Source of the DNA: Brevundimonas viscosa
GTDB lineage: Bacteria; Pseudomonadota; Alphaproteobacteria; Caulobacterales; Caulobacteraceae
NCBI RefSeq assembly: GCF_900116065.1
Contig: NZ_FOZV01000001.1
Location: 744,001 to 808,000, forward strand
DNA: 64,000 nt
Direction: 5' to 3'
The notes beneath the pieces were generated by a model. The model worked only from the letters and a program-made list of their open reading frames with translations, did no database searches and had not been told where the DNA came from. This document shows positions 1 through 8,334 of this stretch, piece by piece. Positions within the stretch are counted from its first letter, which is position 1. Each line of letters starts with the position of its first letter. The position numbers and the translations under genes are program-made.

Positions 1-123
1 CCGGGCCTCCGGATCCTTGGACAGGAACAGGTCGACGACGGCGTCCGAGATCTGGTCGGCGACCTTGTCCGGATGGCCCTCGGAAACGCTTTCGGAGGTG
101 AAGAGGAAGGACGATCGGGACAA
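1..123 (-). CDS. metK: S-adenosylmethionine synthetase, N-terminal part (cut by window edge)
   Basis: Forms S-adenosylmethionine from methionine and ATP in the cytosol. Only the first 41 codons are present. They encode the family's highly conserved N-terminus, [20 protein letters not shown], followed by [13 protein letters not shown]; the HPDK motif belongs to the ATP-binding site. The start is TTG at 121-123, chosen because an AGGAG ribosome-binding site lies 6 bases upstream and the reading begins directly with the conserved segment. A perfect palindrome about 35 bp upstream is a candidate operator. Confidence 0.95.
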   Translation of the reverse strand, partial: MSRSSFLFTSESVSEGHPDKVADQISDAVVDLFLSKDPEAR

Positions 124-156
124 GGGAAGCTCCTGGGCGCGTGGTGGCGGCCAGAG

Positions 157-176
157 ATATAAAGATATCTTTATAT
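157..176. promoter_or_regulatory. Perfect 20-bp palindrome upstream of metK (candidate operator)
   Basis: ATATAAAGATATCTTTATAT is identical to its reverse complement and stands out as an AT-rich island in GC-rich DNA. It lies 34 bp upstream of the metK start and just after the stop of the preceding membrane-protein gene. The shape resembles operators I recall for ArsR-family regulators of SAM/SAH-cycle genes in alphaproteobacteria (SahR-like). That match is from memory and unchecked. Confidence 0.6.
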
Positions 177-178
177 GT

Positions 179-631
179 TCAAGTCGCTTTGGTGCGACGC
201 CAGCGCGCGCCGGGGCTGCGCGGCGGCTCACCGGCGAGAAGGCGCTCGAACACTCCGAGAGGGAGCATGAGGAACAGCAAGGCGGCCAGACCGATCTGGG
301 CCGAAATGTAGGTCGCGCGCGCGACGTCGGGTTGGAGCGCCACGTAGAGGTGGAGCGTCAGCATGAGCAGAAGCGTCCCGGCGACGCCGAAGGGCCACCA
401 GCGATTGCCGGTCAGCGCAAGACGGATCGTCGCCATAGTGAAGGCTGTGTCGAGCAGCACCTCGAGCGGAAGGACGCCCCTGTACCAGACAGTCGGAAGG
501 GGGCCGCCGCTCAGCAGCTCAACCAGAAGGACCCAGACTGTGACGCGGCGTTCGACGTGCCCGCCCCATACCCAGCCGACGGCGATAACGACGATGAACT
601 GAACCAGAAGTGCAAGCTGAAAAGGCGTCAT
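179..631 (-). CDS. Small integral membrane protein, unknown function
   Basis: 150 residues with about four hydrophobic segments (roughly residues 4-24, 45-70, 78-98 and 108-130), ending in an Arg/Lys-rich tail ([13 protein letters not shown]) likely cytoplasmic. No enzymatic motif is visible. The ATG has a GGAG 8-9 bases upstream. It lies 18 bp behind the HTH/membrane frame at 650-1285 and probably forms an operon with it. The stop falls beside the metK palindrome, so metK must have its own promoter in this short gap. I do not recognise the family. Confidence 0.6.
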   Translation of the reverse strand: MTPFQLALLVQFIVVIAVGWVWGGHVERRVTVWVLLVELLSGGPLPTVWYRGVLPLEVLLDTAFTMATIRLALTGNRWWPFGVAGTLLLMLTLHLYVALQPDVARATYISAQIGLAALLFLMLPLGVFERLLAGEPPRSPGARWRRTKAT

Positions 632-649
632 CGCGAACTCCGCCCGCTC

Positions 650-1285
650 TCAGCGCTGCTGCGTGATACGCTCAATCTCGCGAGCTTGATGGGTGTATCC
701 AACCACGAGATCGGCGACCGCCTTGATCAGGACCGCCAGCAACACGGTCGCGAGCAGCAGGATCAGGAGGCGGACGCCCCAGCCGCGCGGGGGAGGTCGG
801 TAGCCGAACCGCCCTGTTGCGCGCCCATCTGGGCCATCACCCAGCCCGCGCTCAGCACCTGCTGCAGCAGTTCCCGCGGCGTCGCGCGCCGGGCGTCTTC
901 CGCGAGCCCCCGCATCAGGTGCTCGCGCACCGGATCGCCGGCGCCCGGCGGCGCGAACCCGTCCAGCACCGCCTCCAGATCCTCCCACGTCCACTGGGGA
1001 AGGAGATTGTCCATCTTCGCCATCGCCGGCCTCCCTGACTGGGCGGCGAGGAGACGGGGCCTGTGCGCCGACGACAATGGAGTCTTTCGTAGACCCTGGT
1101 ACGTTTCGTTCCAGCAGCGCCAGCGCCGCCTTCCGGCGATTGACGCCCAGCCGTCGGCAGGCCTCGTGCACATGCTTCTTGACGGTGGCCTCGGAGAGGC
1201 CGAGGCGCGCAGCGATCTCCTTGTCGGTCAGGAAAGCGGTGAGCCTGAGACACTCCTCCTGGCGCGCGCTGAGCCGCGACGGCAT
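650..1285 (-). CDS. LuxR-type HTH protein with C-terminal membrane anchor; middle probably read in the wrong frame
   Basis: Residues 5-58 are a clear LuxR/GerE helix-turn-helix (LSARQEECLRL, LTDKEIAARLGLSEATVKKH), with no receiver domain before it. The last 45 residues form one transmembrane helix. The start is ATG at 1283-1285, with AGGAGG 6-7 bases upstream; the open frame extends further but has no second ribosome-binding site. The central 90 residues or so are low-complexity Gly/Arg/Ala, typical of a shadow frame, while frame -1 over the same bases encodes a normal-looking polypeptide (see 763-1023). Because both ends share one frame, two compensating indels (near 1030-1080 and near 810) would give a single HTH-linker-TM protein of about the same length. 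Confidence 0.6.
   Translation of the reverse strand: MPSRLSARQEECLRLTAFLTDKEIAARLGLSEATVKKHVHEACRRLGVNRRKAALALLERNVPGSTKDSIVVGAQAPSPRRPVREAGDGEDGQSPSPVDVGGSGGGAGRVRAAGRRRSGARAPDAGARGRRPARDAAGTAAAGAERGLGDGPDGRATGRFGYRPPPRGWGVRLLILLLATVLLAVLIKAVADLVVGYTHQAREIERITQQR
763..1023 (-). CDS. Alternative frame inside the HTH gene: likely the true central segment, or a separate 86-residue protein
   Basis: Starts ATG at 1021-1023 with GGGAGG 7 bases upstream. It reads MAKMDNLLPQWTWEDLEAVL and onward to VMAQMGAQQGG, a balanced composition with acidic helices, unlike the overlapping frame. It then runs into an Ala-rich tail and stops. If one base is added near position 810 (a GGGCGG tract), reading continues into FGYRPPPRGWGV and the transmembrane helix of the other frame. 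It is therefore either a broken gene, a sequencing error, or a real internal overlapping gene. Confidence 0.45.
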   Translation of the reverse strand: MAKMDNLLPQWTWEDLEAVLDGFAPPGAGDPVREHLMRGLAEDARRATPRELLQQVLSAGWVMAQMGAQQGGSATDLPRAAGASAS

Positions 1286-1379
1286 CGACAACCTCCTGTT
1301 CCGGAGTCTGCCTAGGCTGCGCCGCGTCGTGCGTCCAGACGCGCGAGCCGGCCGGACGGTACGATCATGAATGGAAAGG

Positions 1380-1455
1380 TGGTGCCGCTTGCGTGACTCG
1401 AACACGCGACCCCCTCATTACGAATGAGGTGCTCTACCGGCTGAGCTAAAGCGGC
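1380..1455 (-). tRNA. tRNA-Thr (anticodon CGT)
   Basis: 76 nt folding into a full cloverleaf. The acceptor stem pairs GCCGCTT with AAGCGGC, the discriminator is A, and the 3' CCA is encoded. The anticodon stem CCTCA/TGAGG encloses TTCGTAA, so the anticodon is CGT, reading the threonine codon ACG. The T-arm contains GTTCGAGTC. It lies just downstream of hemD on the same strand. Confidence 0.97.
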
Positions 1456-1493
1456 CTTGGGCGTCGGACCGGGGTCCGCGCGAGGCGGGTTCT

Positions 1494-2177
1494 TTATACG
1501 TCGGCGTCGGGGTTGCCAAGCGCCTCCAGCATCGCCGCCTCGGCGGGCGCGGCGGCTATGTCGAGGCGATCGAACCCGCACGGCTGCAGCGGCGCCGCGG
1601 CGTTGGTCGAGATGGCCACCGCCCGGCGGCCCCGCGCGCCGTTGACCCCGACAGCGGCCGCGATCGCGCGTCCGGCGCGCGGGGAATGCACCAGCACGAC
1701 GTCCCAGTCCGCCGGCGGCGACGCCTGCGTCTCGACCGCCTCGTAGACCACCAGCCGCCGCACCTCGACCCGTCCCGCCAGCAGTCCGGCGAGGTCCCCG
1801 GCCGGTTCCCGCGCGCCGGGCGCGAGGACCGGTCCCGAGGCCCGGTCGGCGAGCAGCCGTGCGAGGTCCTCAATGGCGCCCGAGGCCGAGACCACGTCGT
1901 TCCACCCCGCCCCCCGCGCCGCCGCGGCGGTGGCGTCGCCGACCGCGAACACCGGCAGATCCCGGCGAGGCGTCAGGCGGGCGAAGGCGTCGACGCCGTT
2001 CGGACTGGTGAAGGCGAGCGCGCCAGTTCCGTTAAGGTCCGGCTCCGGCCCGGCGACCGGCCGGATCTCCAGCACCGGCGCCGCCACCGGCGCGAAGCCC
2101 AGCGCCGCGAGGCGGCCGGCCGTCCGCGCGGCGCCGGGCTGCGCCCGCGTCACCCAGACCCGGCGGGCTCGTGTCAG
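1494..2177 (-). CDS. hemD: Uroporphyrinogen-III synthase
   Basis: Closes and inverts ring D of hydroxymethylbilane to give uroporphyrinogen III, the branch point to haem, sirohaem and B12. About 227 residues, as usual. It has the family's N-terminus (RRVWVTRAQPGAARTAGRLAALGF), the AFTSPNGVDAF motif near residue 60 and a C-terminal alternating alpha/beta domain. No ATG or GTG sits at the right place. The best start is a CTG at 2175-2177 overlapping the hemC stop as CTGA, the same geometry as the ATGA overlaps elsewhere here; an in-frame GTG ten codons later would cut into the first strand. The order hemC-hemD is standard. Confidence 0.88.
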   Translation of the reverse strand: MTRARRVWVTRAQPGAARTAGRLAALGFAPVAAPVLEIRPVAGPEPDLNGTGALAFTSPNGVDAFARLTPRRDLPVFAVGDATAAAARGAGWNDVVSASGAIEDLARLLADRASGPVLAPGAREPAGDLAGLLAGRVEVRRLVVYEAVETQASPPADWDVVLVHSPRAGRAIAAAVGVNGARGRRAVAISTNAAAPLQPCGFDRLDIAAAPAEAAMLEALGNPDADV

Positions 2178-3112
2178 GACTCCACCTTCTGGTCGCCGGC
2201 GTCCCCGTGCACCTCGGCTCCGAGCCGCAGGCCCAGCCCGCGGGCGGATTGCGCGGTCGGCTGGTCGATCTCCCCCGCCCGCCGCCAGCGCGCCGAGCCG
2301 TCGGGCGCCAGCATTTCGACGGTCAGGCGCAGACGGCCGGCGACGATCTCGGCATGCGCCCCGATCGCGGTGCGGCACGAGCCCTCCAGCGCGGTCATTG
2401 CGCCCCGCTCCGCCTCGATCGCCAGGGCGGTGTCGGCATGGTTCAACGCGCCCGCCCAGGCGGCGCCGATGTCCTCCGCCCGCGTCTGCAGCGCCAGTGC
2501 GCCCTGGCCCGGCGCGGGCAGAAAGCGGTCGAGCGACAGCCGCTCGCGGATCGCGCCGGCGAGGCCGAGCCGGTTGAGGCCCGAAACGGCCAGCAGGATG
2601 GCGTCGAACTCGCCGTCAGCGAGCCTGCGCATGCGGGTGTCGACGTTGCCGCGCAGCATCTCGATCCTGAGGTCGGGGCGCAGGGCCAACGCCTGGGCCT
2701 GACGGCGCAGCGAGGCGGTGCCGAGCCGCGCCTCCATGGGCAGGTCGCCGAAGGTCGCGGCCGTCTCGCTGAGGAAGGCGTCGCGCGCATCCTCGCGCTC
2801 CGGCACGGCGGCGATCGCCAGCCCTGGCGGCTGCTCGGCCGGGACGTCCTTCATCGAATGCACCGCCACGTCGACGCGACCGTCCAGCAGCGCCTCCTCG
2901 ATTTCCTTGGTGAACAGGGCCTTGCCGCCGATCTCCAGCAGGCGGCGATCCTGCACCCGGTCGCCGGTGGTGACGATCTCGACCAGCGGCACGGCCTCGG
3001 CCAGATCGGCGTCGGCGACCCCGAGCGCGCGACCGATGGCGCGCTGCATCATGCCCGACTGGGTCAGCGCCAGCTTCGAGCGACGGGTGCCGATGCGGAC
3101 GAGTGGTGCCAT
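2174..3112 (-). CDS. hemC: Porphobilinogen deaminase (hydroxymethylbilane synthase)
   Basis: Polymerises four porphobilinogens into hydroxymethylbilane in the cytosol. 312 residues, normal length. The dipyrromethane-cofactor cysteine is Cys246 in LEGSCRTAIGAHAE. Substrate-binding stretches IGTRRSKLAL (7-16), VHSMKDVP (84-91), GTASLRRQAQ (131-140) and RGNVDTR (154-160) are intact. First gene of a minus-strand hemC-hemD pair, divergent from tsaD with 42 bp between the starts, so the two promoters must lie in or near that gap. Confidence 0.97.
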   Translation of the reverse strand: MAPLVRIGTRRSKLALTQSGMMQRAIGRALGVADADLAEAVPLVEIVTTGDRVQDRRLLEIGGKALFTKEIEEALLDGRVDVAVHSMKDVPAEQPPGLAIAAVPEREDARDAFLSETAATFGDLPMEARLGTASLRRQAQALALRPDLRIEMLRGNVDTRMRRLADGEFDAILLAVSGLNRLGLAGAIRERLSLDRFLPAPGQGALALQTRAEDIGAAWAGALNHADTALAIEAERGAMTALEGSCRTAIGAHAEIVAGRLRLTVEMLAPDGSARWRRAGEIDQPTAQSARGLGLRLGAEVHGDAGDQKVES

Positions 3113-3154
3113 GAAACGTTGCCTGTGCCCGGCCGGGTCGCTACCTCCGACCCG

Positions 3155-4279
3155 ATGACCATGGCGGCGGACTATAGCAGCGGGCCGGGGCGGGCAACCG
3201 GACCCTTGGTCGTGCTCGGACTGGAGACCAGCTGCGACGAGACCGCGGCCGCGGTCGTCCGCCTGTCGCCGGAGGGCCGGGCCGAGGTGTTGTCCTCGGC
3301 GGTGCACAGCCAGATCGACGATCACGCCGCCTATGGCGGCGTGGTGCCGGAGATCGCCGCCCGCAGCCATGTCGAGATGATCGCGGGGGTCGCCGCCCGC
3401 GCCATGGACGAGGCCGGCGTCGGCTACGACGGGCTCGACGGAATCGCCGCCACCGCCGGCCCCGGCCTGGTCGGCGGCGTCATGGTGGGGCTGAGCTTCG
3501 GCAAGGCCGTGGCGCTGGCCCGGGGCCTGCCCCTGGTGGCCGTCAACCACCTCGAAGGCCATGCCGTGTCGGCGCGTCTGGGCGAACCGGTCGACTACCC
3601 CTTTCTGCTGCTGCTGGTCTCCGGCGGCCACTGCCAGCTGCTCGAGGTGCGCGGGGTCGGCGAGATGACGCGGCTGGGCACGACCATCGACGACGCGGCG
3701 GGAGAAGCGTTCGACAAGATCGCCAAGGCGCTTGGCCTCGGCTACCCGGGCGGTCCGGCGCTGGAGCGGCTGGCGGCGAGCGGCGACGGCTCGCGCTTCG
3801 ATCTGCCCCGCGCCCTGCTCGGCCGCAAGGATTGCGACTTTTCGTTCTCGGGACTGAAGACGGCGGCCTCCCGCCTGGCCGCCGCCTGCGAGACCGACGA
3901 GGACAGGGCCGATCTCGCCGACGCGGTGCAGACCGCCATCGCCCGCCAGCTGGCCGAGCGGTCCGATCGGGCCATGAAGGCCTACGCCGGGGCTCACGAT
4001 CACCGCCTGTTCGTGGTGGCGGGCGGGGTCGCCGCCAACCGCACGGTGCGGGCGACGCTGGAAGCGACGGCGGCGCGCAACGGCTTCGCCTTCCTCGCCC
4101 CGCCGATGGCCTATTGCACCGATAACGCCGCCATGATCGCCTTGGCCGGAGCGGAACGGCTGCGGAAGGGTTGGATATCCGACATCGACGTGGCGGCCCG
4201 GCCGCGCTGGCCGCTGGATGAACGGCGCGCCATCGACGATCCGGTTCACAAGGCGGGCCGCAAGGGCGCCAAGGCCTGA
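3155..4279 (+). CDS. tsaD: tRNA threonylcarbamoyladenosine transferase subunit TsaD
   Basis: Transfers the threonylcarbamoyl group to A37 of ANN-decoding tRNAs, together with TsaB and TsaE (not in the window). 374 residues. ASKHA-fold motifs are present: [10 protein letters not shown] (21-30), metal-binding NHLEGH with His132 and His136, [20 protein letters not shown] and GGVAANR. Start ATG at 3155; an ATG at 3161 is equally possible, since homologues usually begin just before the LGLETSCDE strand. Followed by gpsA after 10 bp, a common alphaproteobacterial pairing. Confidence 0.96.
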   Translation: MTMAADYSSGPGRATGPLVVLGLETSCDETAAAVVRLSPEGRAEVLSSAVHSQIDDHAAYGGVVPEIAARSHVEMIAGVAARAMDEAGVGYDGLDGIAATAGPGLVGGVMVGLSFGKAVALARGLPLVAVNHLEGHAVSARLGEPVDYPFLLLLVSGGHCQLLEVRGVGEMTRLGTTIDDAAGEAFDKIAKALGLGYPGGPALERLAASGDGSRFDLPRALLGRKDCDFSFSGLKTAASRLAAACETDEDRADLADAVQTAIARQLAERSDRAMKAYAGAHDHRLFVVAGGVAANRTVRATLEATAARNGFAFLAPPMAYCTDNAAMIALAGAERLRKGWISDIDVAARPRWPLDERRAIDDPVHKAGRKGAKA

Positions 4280-4289
4280 GGGAGAGCGC

Positions 4290-5288
4290 ATGCAGTTCAA
4301 ACGGGCAGGGGTGATCGGCGCCGGCGCCTGGGGCACGGCCCTGGCGCAGGTCGCCGGCTGGGCCGGTCTCGAGGTCCGGCTGCAGGCCCGCGAGCCGGAG
4401 GTGATCGAAAGCATCCGCGCCCGCCGGATCAACGAGGCCTTTCTGCCCGGCGTCCAGCTGGACGAGCGGCTGGAGGTGACGGCCGACCTGGCCGATCTGG
4501 CGGATTGCGACCTGGTCCTCGCCGTGCCGCCGGCCCAGCACATGCGCTCGACGCTGACCGCCTTCGCCCCCCACCATCGCCCCGGCGTTCCGGTGATCCT
4601 GTGCTCGAAGGGTATCGAGCGGGGCTCGCTGAAGCTGATGACCGAGGTGCTGGCGGAAACCCTGCCCGAAGCCCCGGCCGCCGTCCTGTCCGGACCCAGC
4701 TTCGCCGGCGAGGTGGCCCGCGGTCTGCCCAGCGCCGTCACCCTCGCCTGCGCCGACGACGCGCTGGGTCAGGCGTTGATGAACACCCTGTCCGCCCCGA
4801 CCTTCCGCCCCTACCTCGCCGACGACCTGATCGGCGCCGAAGTCGGCGGCGCGATCAAGAACGTCCTGGCCATCGCCTGCGGCATGAGCGAGGGCAAGGG
4901 ACTGGGCCGCAGCGCCCACGCCGCCCTGATCACCCGCGGCTTCGCCGAGATGACCCGGCTGGGCGTGGCGCTGGGCGGCCGCGCCGAGACCGTGTCCGGC
5001 CTGTGCGGCCTCGGCGATCTCGTGCTGACCTGCTCCAGCCCCCAGTCGCGCAACATGAGCCTCGGCCTGGCGCTCGGACAGGGTCAGACGATCGAGCAGG
5101 CCCTGGCCGGCAAGCGCTCGGTGGCGGAAGGCTACGAGAGCGCCCCGGCGGTGCGGGAGCTGGCGGAGAAGACCGGCGTCGACATGCCGATCTCGCTGGC
5201 GGTCGCCGCCCTGCTGGCCGGCGAAACCACTGTCGATGCCGCCATCGAGGGCCTGCTGTCGCGCCCGCTCAAGGTCGAGCGGCATTGA
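4290..5288 (+). CDS. gpsA: Glycerol-3-phosphate dehydrogenase [NAD(P)+]
   Basis: Reduces dihydroxyacetone phosphate to sn-glycerol-3-phosphate for phospholipid synthesis. 332 residues. The Rossmann motif GAGAWGTAL is at 10-18. The substrate-site segments [37 protein letters not shown] and [14 protein letters not shown] are all present. Start ATG at 4290 with GGGAGAG just upstream. It follows tsaD by 10 bp and overlaps the following Rieske gene by 4 bases, so the three are likely co-transcribed. Confidence 0.97.
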   Translation: MQFKRAGVIGAGAWGTALAQVAGWAGLEVRLQAREPEVIESIRARRINEAFLPGVQLDERLEVTADLADLADCDLVLAVPPAQHMRSTLTAFAPHHRPGVPVILCSKGIERGSLKLMTEVLAETLPEAPAAVLSGPSFAGEVARGLPSAVTLACADDALGQALMNTLSAPTFRPYLADDLIGAEVGGAIKNVLAIACGMSEGKGLGRSAHAALITRGFAEMTRLGVALGGRAETVSGLCGLGDLVLTCSSPQSRNMSLGLALGQGQTIEQALAGKRSVAEGYESAPAVRELAEKTGVDMPISLAVAALLAGETTVDAAIEGLLSRPLKVERH

Positions 5289-5662
5289 CCGAGGGGCCGC
5301 CGACCGACCGCAAGCGGGTCTGGAAGACCCCGCCGGAGGTGCCGCTGTGCGCTGAGGCGGACATCGCCGACCCCGGCGCCCGCGCCTTCGTGCTGCAGAT
5401 TGGCGACGCCTTCTTCCACGGCTTCGTGGTCCGCAAGGCCGGAGAGGTGGCGGGCTATGTCGATCGCTGCCCGCACCAGGGGTTCCCGCTCGCCCTCGAG
5501 CTGGATCGTTACCTCACGCCGGACGGGTCGCTGATCCTGTGCGGATGGCATGGCGCCGTGTTCGAGCCGCTCACCGGCGAATGCGTCGGCGGCCCGTGCG
5601 CCGGCGGCCGCCTCACGCCGTGGCCGGTTCAGTCCTGCGGCGGCGTGATCCGCACCGCCTGA
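5285..5662 (+). CDS. Rieske [2Fe-2S] ferredoxin-like protein
   Basis: 125 residues with one Rieske domain. Cluster ligands are Cys62 and His64 ([11 protein letters not shown]) and Cys86 and His89 ([16 protein letters not shown]). It resembles stand-alone ferredoxin subunits of ring-hydroxylating oxygenases or nitrite reductases, but no oxygenase partner is nearby, so the electron acceptor is unknown. The only sensible start is TTG at 5285, overlapping the gpsA TGA as TTGA, implying translational coupling. Its last 34 bases overlap the end of the convergent methyltransferase gene. Confidence 0.85.
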   Translation: MTEGPPTDRKRVWKTPPEVPLCAEADIADPGARAFVLQIGDAFFHGFVVRKAGEVAGYVDRCPHQGFPLALELDRYLTPDGSLILCGWHGAVFEPLTGECVGGPCAGGRLTPWPVQSCGGVIRTA

Positions 5663-6411
5663 ACCTCGGGTGGGCGGCGGAACAGGTACAGTCCGAAGCC
5701 GATGCAGGGGCGGCCGAAACCGAAGACCGCCCGAACCCGGTCGGCGCTCAACCGGATCCCCGCCGCCTCGGGCGCCTCGGGGTTGGCCTCCAGCCAGGCG
5801 CGCACGGCCGCATCTGTGGCCGAGGTGAACGCATCGATCACCGGCTGCGGCGACAGCTCGCTCCACGTCAGCTCCAGGCCGGCGGCGGCCGCCGCGGCCT
5901 TCCAGCCGGCGTCGTCGGTGAACAGATTGGTCAGGTCGGTGATCTGCCGCAGCGGCGCGGGCGGTTCGGCGGTCCACGTCAGGTCGCCCCACAGCAGCCA
6001 TCCGCCGGGCGGCAGGCGCTCGCGCAGGAAGGCGAAGGCGCTCTCCGGCGTCGGCAGTCCTTCGCCGGTCACGTTGGTTGTCCCCAGGGCCACGATCAGC
6101 CGGGGCGCCTCCATCGCCGTCAGAACGTCGGCGGCCGCACCCTCGACGATCTCCACCGCCTTCTCCGCACCCGCGGCGACGACATTGGCCCGCGCAAGGG
6201 CCGCCATATCCGGATTGTACTCGATGGCGGTGACGGCGAAGCCGAAACGTCGCGCCAGCCGGATCGCCAGGGCGGCGGTGCCCGTTCCGACGTCGGCCGC
6301 CCGCGCGCCAGCGCCCAGTCCTGTACGCTCCACGGCCGCCTCGATCCGGCCGGGCTCCACCGGATTGCAGACCTCGAGCCCGCGATAGGCGATCTGGTTG
6401 TAGCTCAGCAT
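5629..6411 (-). CDS. SAM-dependent methyltransferase (class I), substrate unknown
   Basis: 260 residues. Motif I of the Rossmann methyltransferase fold is AADVGTGTAALAIRLARR at about 40-57, followed by the acidic strand end AIEYNPDMAALARANV (motif II) and LIVALGTTNVTGEG (motif III region). The first ATG has only a weak context. The ATG at 6411 has GAGGAG 7 bases upstream and was chosen. The C-terminal third is not recognisable. Monocistronic and convergent with the Rieske gene. Confidence 0.82.
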   Translation of the reverse strand: MLSYNQIAYRGLEVCNPVEPGRIEAAVERTGLGAGARAADVGTGTAALAIRLARRFGFAVTAIEYNPDMAALARANVVAAGAEKAVEIVEGAAADVLTAMEAPRLIVALGTTNVTGEGLPTPESAFAFLRERLPPGGWLLWGDLTWTAEPPAPLRQITDLTNLFTDDAGWKAAAAAAGLELTWSELSPQPVIDAFTSATDAAVRAWLEANPEAPEAAGIRLSADRVRAVFGFGRPCIGFGLYLFRRPPEVQAVRITPPQD

Positions 6412-6510
6412 GGGCGTCTCCTCACGCATCCATGCCCTGTCCTGTGGCGCGCAGGAAGCGGCCATCCGCCCGCCCCGTCCTGCCCGATGGACGGGGCCGG
6501 CAACGAAGAA

Positions 6511-6525
6511 CTTTACAACATAAAG
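6511..6525. promoter_or_regulatory. Inverted repeat CTTTA-N5-TAAAG upstream of a membrane protein/regulator operon
   Basis: The sequence CTTTACAACATAAAG, embedded in a direct repeat of AAGAACTT, lies 61 bp before the start of the membrane-protein gene. It is AT-rich against the local background. It is a plausible promoter or operator for the two-gene operon whose second gene encodes a winged-helix regulator, possibly autoregulatory. No direct evidence. Confidence 0.35.
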
Positions 6526-6585
6526 AACTTGTGAGATGGTCTCCTTATGCGACGGGGAGCCCGACGCGTGAGGAGGAGCAAATCC

Positions 6586-7206
6586 ATGAACGCCAACATC
6601 GAAGACCCTGCCGCCGACATCGCGTGGATGCGTCGTCTGGCTGAAGAGGGTCGCGACGCGCCCCTGCTGAACGGCCCCGTCATGGTGGCTGCGGGTCTGA
6701 TCTTCGGGGCCGCAAACGGGGTGCAATGGGCGATCCAGGCGGGCGTGCTGGTAGTCGATCCCATGGTGCAGCTCTGGGTCTGGCTGGGAGCGGGCGCCGT
6801 TTTCGCCGTCGCGCTGTTCCTTCTCATCCGCCGCGCGAGCCGCAAGCCCGGCTACGGTTCGCACGGCAACAAGGCCGTGGGCGCGGCGTGGTCCGGCATC
6901 GGGTTCGGGATCTTCGTGATGTGGCTGAGCCTGATGGCCGTCGGCTTCCGGTCGGGCGACTGGACCATGATGTGGGCCATGCCCAGCGTCGTGGCGACGG
7001 CCTATGGCACCGCGTGGATCGTTTCCGGCGCCATGGCGGGCCGCCGCTGGATGACCGCCACGGGCCTGCTGGCCTATGCCGGCGCCATCCTGTTCGGCGC
7101 CTTGATCGGCGATCCCGTCATCTACCTGGCCTTCACCGCGTTCATGGTCGTGACCGCGCTCATCCCCGGGCTGGCGCTGATGCGCCAGGAACCGGCGGAG
7201 GCCTGA
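6586..7206 (+). CDS. Multi-pass membrane protein, co-encoded with a winged-helix regulator
   Basis: 206 residues with about six hydrophobic helices (roughly 30-50, 60-85, 100-122, 128-148, 155-172 and 176-196) and a short acidic cytosolic N-terminus (NIEDPAADIAWMRRLAEEG). Start ATG at 6586, with AGGAGGA 8 bases upstream; the longer open frame has no ribosome-binding site. Three bases separate it from the regulator at 7210. Pairs of a small membrane protein with an HTH_34-type regulator are common in alphaproteobacteria, but the function is unknown to me. Confidence 0.82.
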   Translation: MNANIEDPAADIAWMRRLAEEGRDAPLLNGPVMVAAGLIFGAANGVQWAIQAGVLVVDPMVQLWVWLGAGAVFAVALFLLIRRASRKPGYGSHGNKAVGAAWSGIGFGIFVMWLSLMAVGFRSGDWTMMWAMPSVVATAYGTAWIVSGAMAGRRWMTATGLLAYAGAILFGALIGDPVIYLAFTAFMVVTALIPGLALMRQEPAEA

Positions 7207-7209
7207 ACC

Positions 7210-7512
7210 GTGGCCGACGACTTCGATATTTCCCGCATCGACGATGTGATCCACGGCCGCATCCGGCTCGGCATCATGGCCTTCCTGTCAGGGGTCGAGA
7301 GCGCAAACTTCAACGAGCTCAAGGCCCGGCTGCAGACCACGGACGGAAACCTGTCCGTCCATCTGAGGAAACTGGAGGAGGCCGGTCTGGTCGCCGTGAC
7401 CAAGCGATTCGAGGGGCGCAAGCCCCTGACGGAGGCGCGGATGACCCCCGCCGGGCGGAAGGCGTTTGTCGCCTACCTCGACGCCATGCAGGGGCTGATC
7501 AGGAGCGGCTGA
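7210..7512 (+). CDS. Winged-helix transcriptional regulator (HTH_34/MarR-like)
   Basis: 100 residues, a bare DNA-binding domain. The recognition helix region reads ANFNELKARLQTTDGNLSVHLRKLEEAGLV (about 36-65), followed by the wing VTKRFEGRKPLTEARMT. Start is GTG at 7210, four bases after the stop of the membrane-protein gene. It probably regulates its own operon in response to something sensed by the partner, but no ligand-binding region is visible. Confidence 0.88.
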   Translation: MADDFDISRIDDVIHGRIRLGIMAFLSGVESANFNELKARLQTTDGNLSVHLRKLEEAGLVAVTKRFEGRKPLTEARMTPAGRKAFVAYLDAMQGLIRSG

Positions 7513-7554
7513 ATCGGCAGTGACGGGCGGCCGGCGAGCGTCTAGACCGCAGCC

Positions 7555-8334
7555 ATGACCGGCCGCATCCACCGCTTCGAGGCGCTCGAGAATTTCCGCG
7601 ACTATGGCGACTATGGAACCGCCGCCGGCCGCCGGGTCTCCCGCGGCCGGTTGTTCCGTTCCGCCCACCAGGCGCGGGTCAGCGAGGCCGACCTCGAACG
7701 ACTGTCCCGCCTCGGCATCTCGACGGTGGTCGACCTGCGCCGCCCGGGAGAGCGACGCGAGCAGCCGTCCCGCCGGCCGCCGGGCTGGGCGGGTCAGATC
7801 ATCGAGAGCGACCACGACGATGGCGGCGAGGCGCCGCACATCACCTTCCTCAAGACGTCGGACCTGACCGTCGAGTCGGCGCGCGGCTTCATGTCGGGCG
7901 TCTACCGCCAGCTGGCCTTCGAGCCGCCGCACCTCGACCTGTTCGCCCGCTACTTTCGTGTGCTGGCGGACGCAGAAGGCGCGGTGCTCATCCACTGCGC
8001 CGCCGGCAAGGACCGCACCGGCCTGCTCGCGGCGCTGACCCATCACCTGCTCGACGTGCACCGCGACGACATGTTGGCCGACTATCTGCTGACCAACACC
8101 GCCGTCGACCTCGCCGCCCGAGCGCCGGCTATCGCACGGCAGCTGGAGACGTTCACGGGCCGGTCCGCCAGCCACGAGGCGGTGGTCGCCTTCCTCGGGG
8201 TCGAGGCCGCCTGGCTCGAGGCCGCACTCGATGAAGTCGCCGCCCGATACGGCTCGGTCGACGCCTATCTGGAACGGGCGCTCGGCGTCGATGCCCGTCT
8301 GCGGGATCGCATCGGCGAGCGGCTTTCGGCGTGA
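7555..8334 (+). CDS. Tyrosine-protein phosphatase (DSP-like, Tyr_phosphatase3 type)
   Basis: 259 residues. The cysteine-phosphatase loop is HCAAGKDRT at 147-155, with catalytic Cys148 and Arg154. The N-terminal NFRDYGDYGT and GRLFRSAHQA blocks are typical of the bacterial family that includes secreted phosphatases such as MptpB. No signal peptide, so cytoplasmic. The substrate could be a phosphotyrosine protein or a phosphoinositide-like ligand; the sequence does not decide. The stop overlaps the GTG of pabB as GTGA. Confidence 0.9.
   Translation: MTGRIHRFEALENFRDYGDYGTAAGRRVSRGRLFRSAHQARVSEADLERLSRLGISTVVDLRRPGERREQPSRRPPGWAGQIIESDHDDGGEAPHITFLKTSDLTVESARGFMSGVYRQLAFEPPHLDLFARYFRVLADAEGAVLIHCAAGKDRTGLLAALTHHLLDVHRDDMLADYLLTNTAVDLAARAPAIARQLETFTGRSASHEAVVAFLGVEAAWLEAALDEVAARYGSVDAYLERALGVDARLRDRIGERLSA

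Noticed and set aside
130..178. SAM-II type riboswitch upstream of metK
   Set aside because: The leader is too short and shows a DNA palindrome rather than the pseudoknot elements expected.
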